8,165 nucleotides of DNA from JAEUPI01 sp036520715 (GTDB lineage Bacteria > Pseudomonadota > Gammaproteobacteria > Burkholderiales > Burkholderiaceae_C). The position numbers and the translations under genes are program-made. The stretch is taken from the NCBI GenBank assembly GCA_036520715.1, contig DATDJF010000074.1:1-8165 (forward strand), read 5' to 3'. Shown piece by piece: positions 6,818 to 8,165 of the stretch; position 1 is the stretch's first letter, and each line of letters opens with the position of its first letter. The notes beneath the pieces are model-generated. The model saw nothing but the letters and a program-made list of their open reading frames with translations, was not told the DNA's origin and searched no databases.

Positions 6818-8149
6818 TCAAGGCGCGCGCTTCAGCCGGATGTGGGCCACCAGGCCGCCATCGGGCGCATTGTCGAGCTCGAGCGCGCCGCCCATGCGAG
6901 CCAGCGCCTTCTCGACGATCGCCAGGCCGAGGCCGGCGCCGGTGGCGGCCGTGCGTGCCGCATCGCCTCGGAAGAACGGCGTCGTGAGCTGGTGGATCTT
7001 CTCCGGCGCCACGCCCTGGCCGTGGTCGCGCACGCTGACGATCACCCACGGCCCGGTGCGTGCGTAGGTGACGTGCACGACGGCGATGCCGGTGTCGATC
7101 GAGCGCCCGTAGCGGCGCGCGTTCTCGAACAGGTTGGAGAGCACGCGGCCGAGCTCGATCTCGTCGGCCAGCACCGACACGTCGATCGCCACCCGGTGCT
7201 GGATGCGGATCGTCGTGGGGTCGCGAAAGCCCTGCATCTCGCGCTCGACCACCTGCGCCAGGTTCACCGGCTTGAGCTTGGTGTCGCCGGGGCGCGCGTA
7301 GTCCATGAACTTGTCGATGATGGCGTCGAGCTGGTCGATGTCGAGCGCCATGTTCTGCTGCGCCTCTTCGTCGTGCACGCTCATCTCGGCCTCGAGCCGC
7401 AGGCGCGCCAGCGGCGTGCGCAGGTCGTGGCTGATGCCGGCCAGCATCACGGCGCGGTCTTCCTCGACCTTGGCGAGCTCGCGCGCCATGCGGTTGAAGC
7501 CCATGTTGACCTCGCGAATCTCGCTGGTCATCGTGTTCTCGTCCAGCCGCGAGTCGAACTCGCCTTCGCGGATGCGGCTGGCCGCGAAGCTCAGCTCGCG
7601 CAACGGCTGGTTGATCAGCCGCGCGATCGCCACCGAGCCGAAGATGGTGGCCAACAACGCGATGCCGACCCACACGAACCAGGTGGGCCCGGTCAGCGCC
7701 CGCACACGGCCGAGCTCGGTCTGCAGCCACCAGGCGTCCTTCTCGATGCCGAAGCCCACCCAGAGGCCGGCCTGGCCGTTGACGCTGCGCGCCACGATGG
7801 TCTCGGGCCCCAGCCGGGAGTGCAGCTCGGCGGCCACCACCCGCGTGAAGCGGTCTTCCTCGAACGGCTCCCACTTGTCCGACGGCTCGTGCGGCGCGAT
7901 GCGGATGGCTTCCTGGACCGACAGGTTCTTGACCATCGCCACACGATTGATCGCGTCGGAGGTGCGCAGCGCGGCGCGCGCCACGTTCACCAGGCTGGCG
8001 ATCTGCTGCGAGGCCGCCACCGCGCGCGGCTCGAACTCCAGCGAGCGCAGCGTCCACACCCAGGCCATGATGCCGCTGCCCAGCAGGATCGCCAGCAGCA
8101 CGAAGGTGCGCCAGAACAGGCTGAGGGCGACACCTTGCGAGCGGGACAT
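6818..8149 (-). CDS. EnvZ/RisS-type sensor histidine kinase
   Basis: A complete 443-aa inner-membrane sensor kinase of the OmpR-partner class. It should autophosphorylate on His241 and pass the phosphate to an OmpR-type regulator. Order: short cytoplasmic start; membrane helix about 13-33; periplasmic sensor region about 34-155, resembling the Burkholderiales RisS sensor rather than that of E. coli EnvZ; second helix about 156-178; HAMP about 178-230; dimerisation and phosphoacceptor helix with AGISHDLRTPLARLRLEAEM (237-256); and the ATPase domain with N-box NLFENARRYG (339-348), G1 DHGQGV (375-380), F-box PFFRGD (391-396) and G2 GAGLGLAIV (404-412). The Thr245 of HDLRT, associated with phosphatase activity in EnvZ, is kept. 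The ATG at 8149 has no clear ribosome binding site but lies 4 nt after a likely stop codon of the preceding gene, which suggests translational coupling. It is tail-to-tail with ispDF (18 bp between stops). Stimulus and targets cannot be read from the sequence. Confidence 0.94.
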   Translation of the reverse strand: MSRSQGVALSLFWRTFVLLAILLGSGIMAWVWTLRSLEFEPRAVAASQQIASLVNVARAALRTSDAINRVAMVKNLSVQEAIRIAPHEPSDKWEPFEEDRFTRVVAAELHSRLGPETIVARSVNGQAGLWVGFGIEKDAWWLQTELGRVRALTGPTWFVWVGIALLATIFGSVAIARLINQPLRELSFAASRIREGEFDSRLDENTMTSEIREVNMGFNRMARELAKVEEDRAVMLAGISHDLRTPLARLRLEAEMSVHDEEAQQNMALDIDQLDAIIDKFMDYARPGDTKLKPVNLAQVVEREMQGFRDPTTIRIQHRVAIDVSVLADEIELGRVLSNLFENARRYGRSIDTGIAVVHVTYARTGPWVIVSVRDHGQGVAPEKIHQLTTPFFRGDAARTAATGAGLGLAIVEKALARMGGALELDNAPDGGLVAHIRLKRAP

Positions 8150-8153
8150 GTTC

Positions 8154-8165
8154 TAGCGGTTGACG
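8154..8165 (-). CDS. Possible last codons of the cognate response regulator (cut by window edge)
   Basis: The minus strand entering the window reads a short frame ending Val-Asn-Arg-TAG at 8156-8154, 4 nt before the kinase ATG. EnvZ/RisS-type kinases are normally preceded by an OmpR-family regulator, so this is probably its end. Only three sense codons are visible, so the identity is inferred purely from context. Confidence 0.3.

Noticed and set aside
6804..6827. Hairpin CGCGCC / GGCGCG with a 12-nt loop at the ispDF-kinase junction, considered as a terminator.
   Set aside because: Only six pairs, no T-run on either strand, and it overlaps kinase codons; in this base composition such stems arise by chance.
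1..8165. Search for a hidden defence, mobile or biosynthetic system, CRISPR repeats, tRNA or insertion sequence.
   Set aside because: All long stretches are accounted for by conserved chromosomal genes of uniform composition; the gaps are 124, 68, 92 and 18 bp and contain no repeats or RNA gene that I could recognise.

Overview
The window is 8165 bp of very GC-rich (roughly two thirds or more G+C by eye), densely coded chromosomal DNA. The protein types point to a betaproteobacterium of the Burkholderiales, probably near the Rubrivivax/Leptothrix/Methylibium group. The evidence is an EnvZ/RisS-type sensor kinase, a Burkholderiales-style chemoreceptor, and the neighbourhood mfd / ispD-ispF / ompR-type two-component system. 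That assignment is inference from gene content; there is no rRNA or other firm taxonomic marker. I see no tRNA, rRNA, CRISPR array, insertion sequence, prophage or other sign of transfer.

Layout from left to right. (1) Positions 1-566, minus strand: the N-terminal 188 residues of a methyl-accepting chemotaxis protein, cut by the window edge. (2) 691-1977, minus: a complete CPA1-type cation:proton antiporter. (3) 2046-5492, minus: mfd, the transcription-repair coupling factor, 1148 aa. (4) 5493-5584: a short divergent intergenic region with a perfect 12-bp palindrome that contains a -10-like hexamer on both strands. (5) 5585-6799, plus: one gene encoding a fused IspD-IspF protein for two steps of the MEP isoprenoid pathway. 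(6) 6818-8149, minus: an EnvZ/RisS-type sensor histidine kinase, tail-to-tail with ispDF. (7) The last dozen bases probably hold the stop codon of the cognate response regulator, also minus.

The genes are mostly housekeeping and do not form one pathway. mfd and the antiporter are co-directional with a 68-bp gap and could be co-transcribed. The kinase and the presumed upstream regulator look like a translationally coupled two-component pair. I find no undescribed multi-gene system here. The points most worth a second look are the ispD-ispF fusion, the replacement in its IspF half of the Arg/Glu pair that lines the trimer axis in E. coli IspF, the apparently leaderless ispDF start next to the palindrome, and a chemoreceptor with almost no periplasmic domain.
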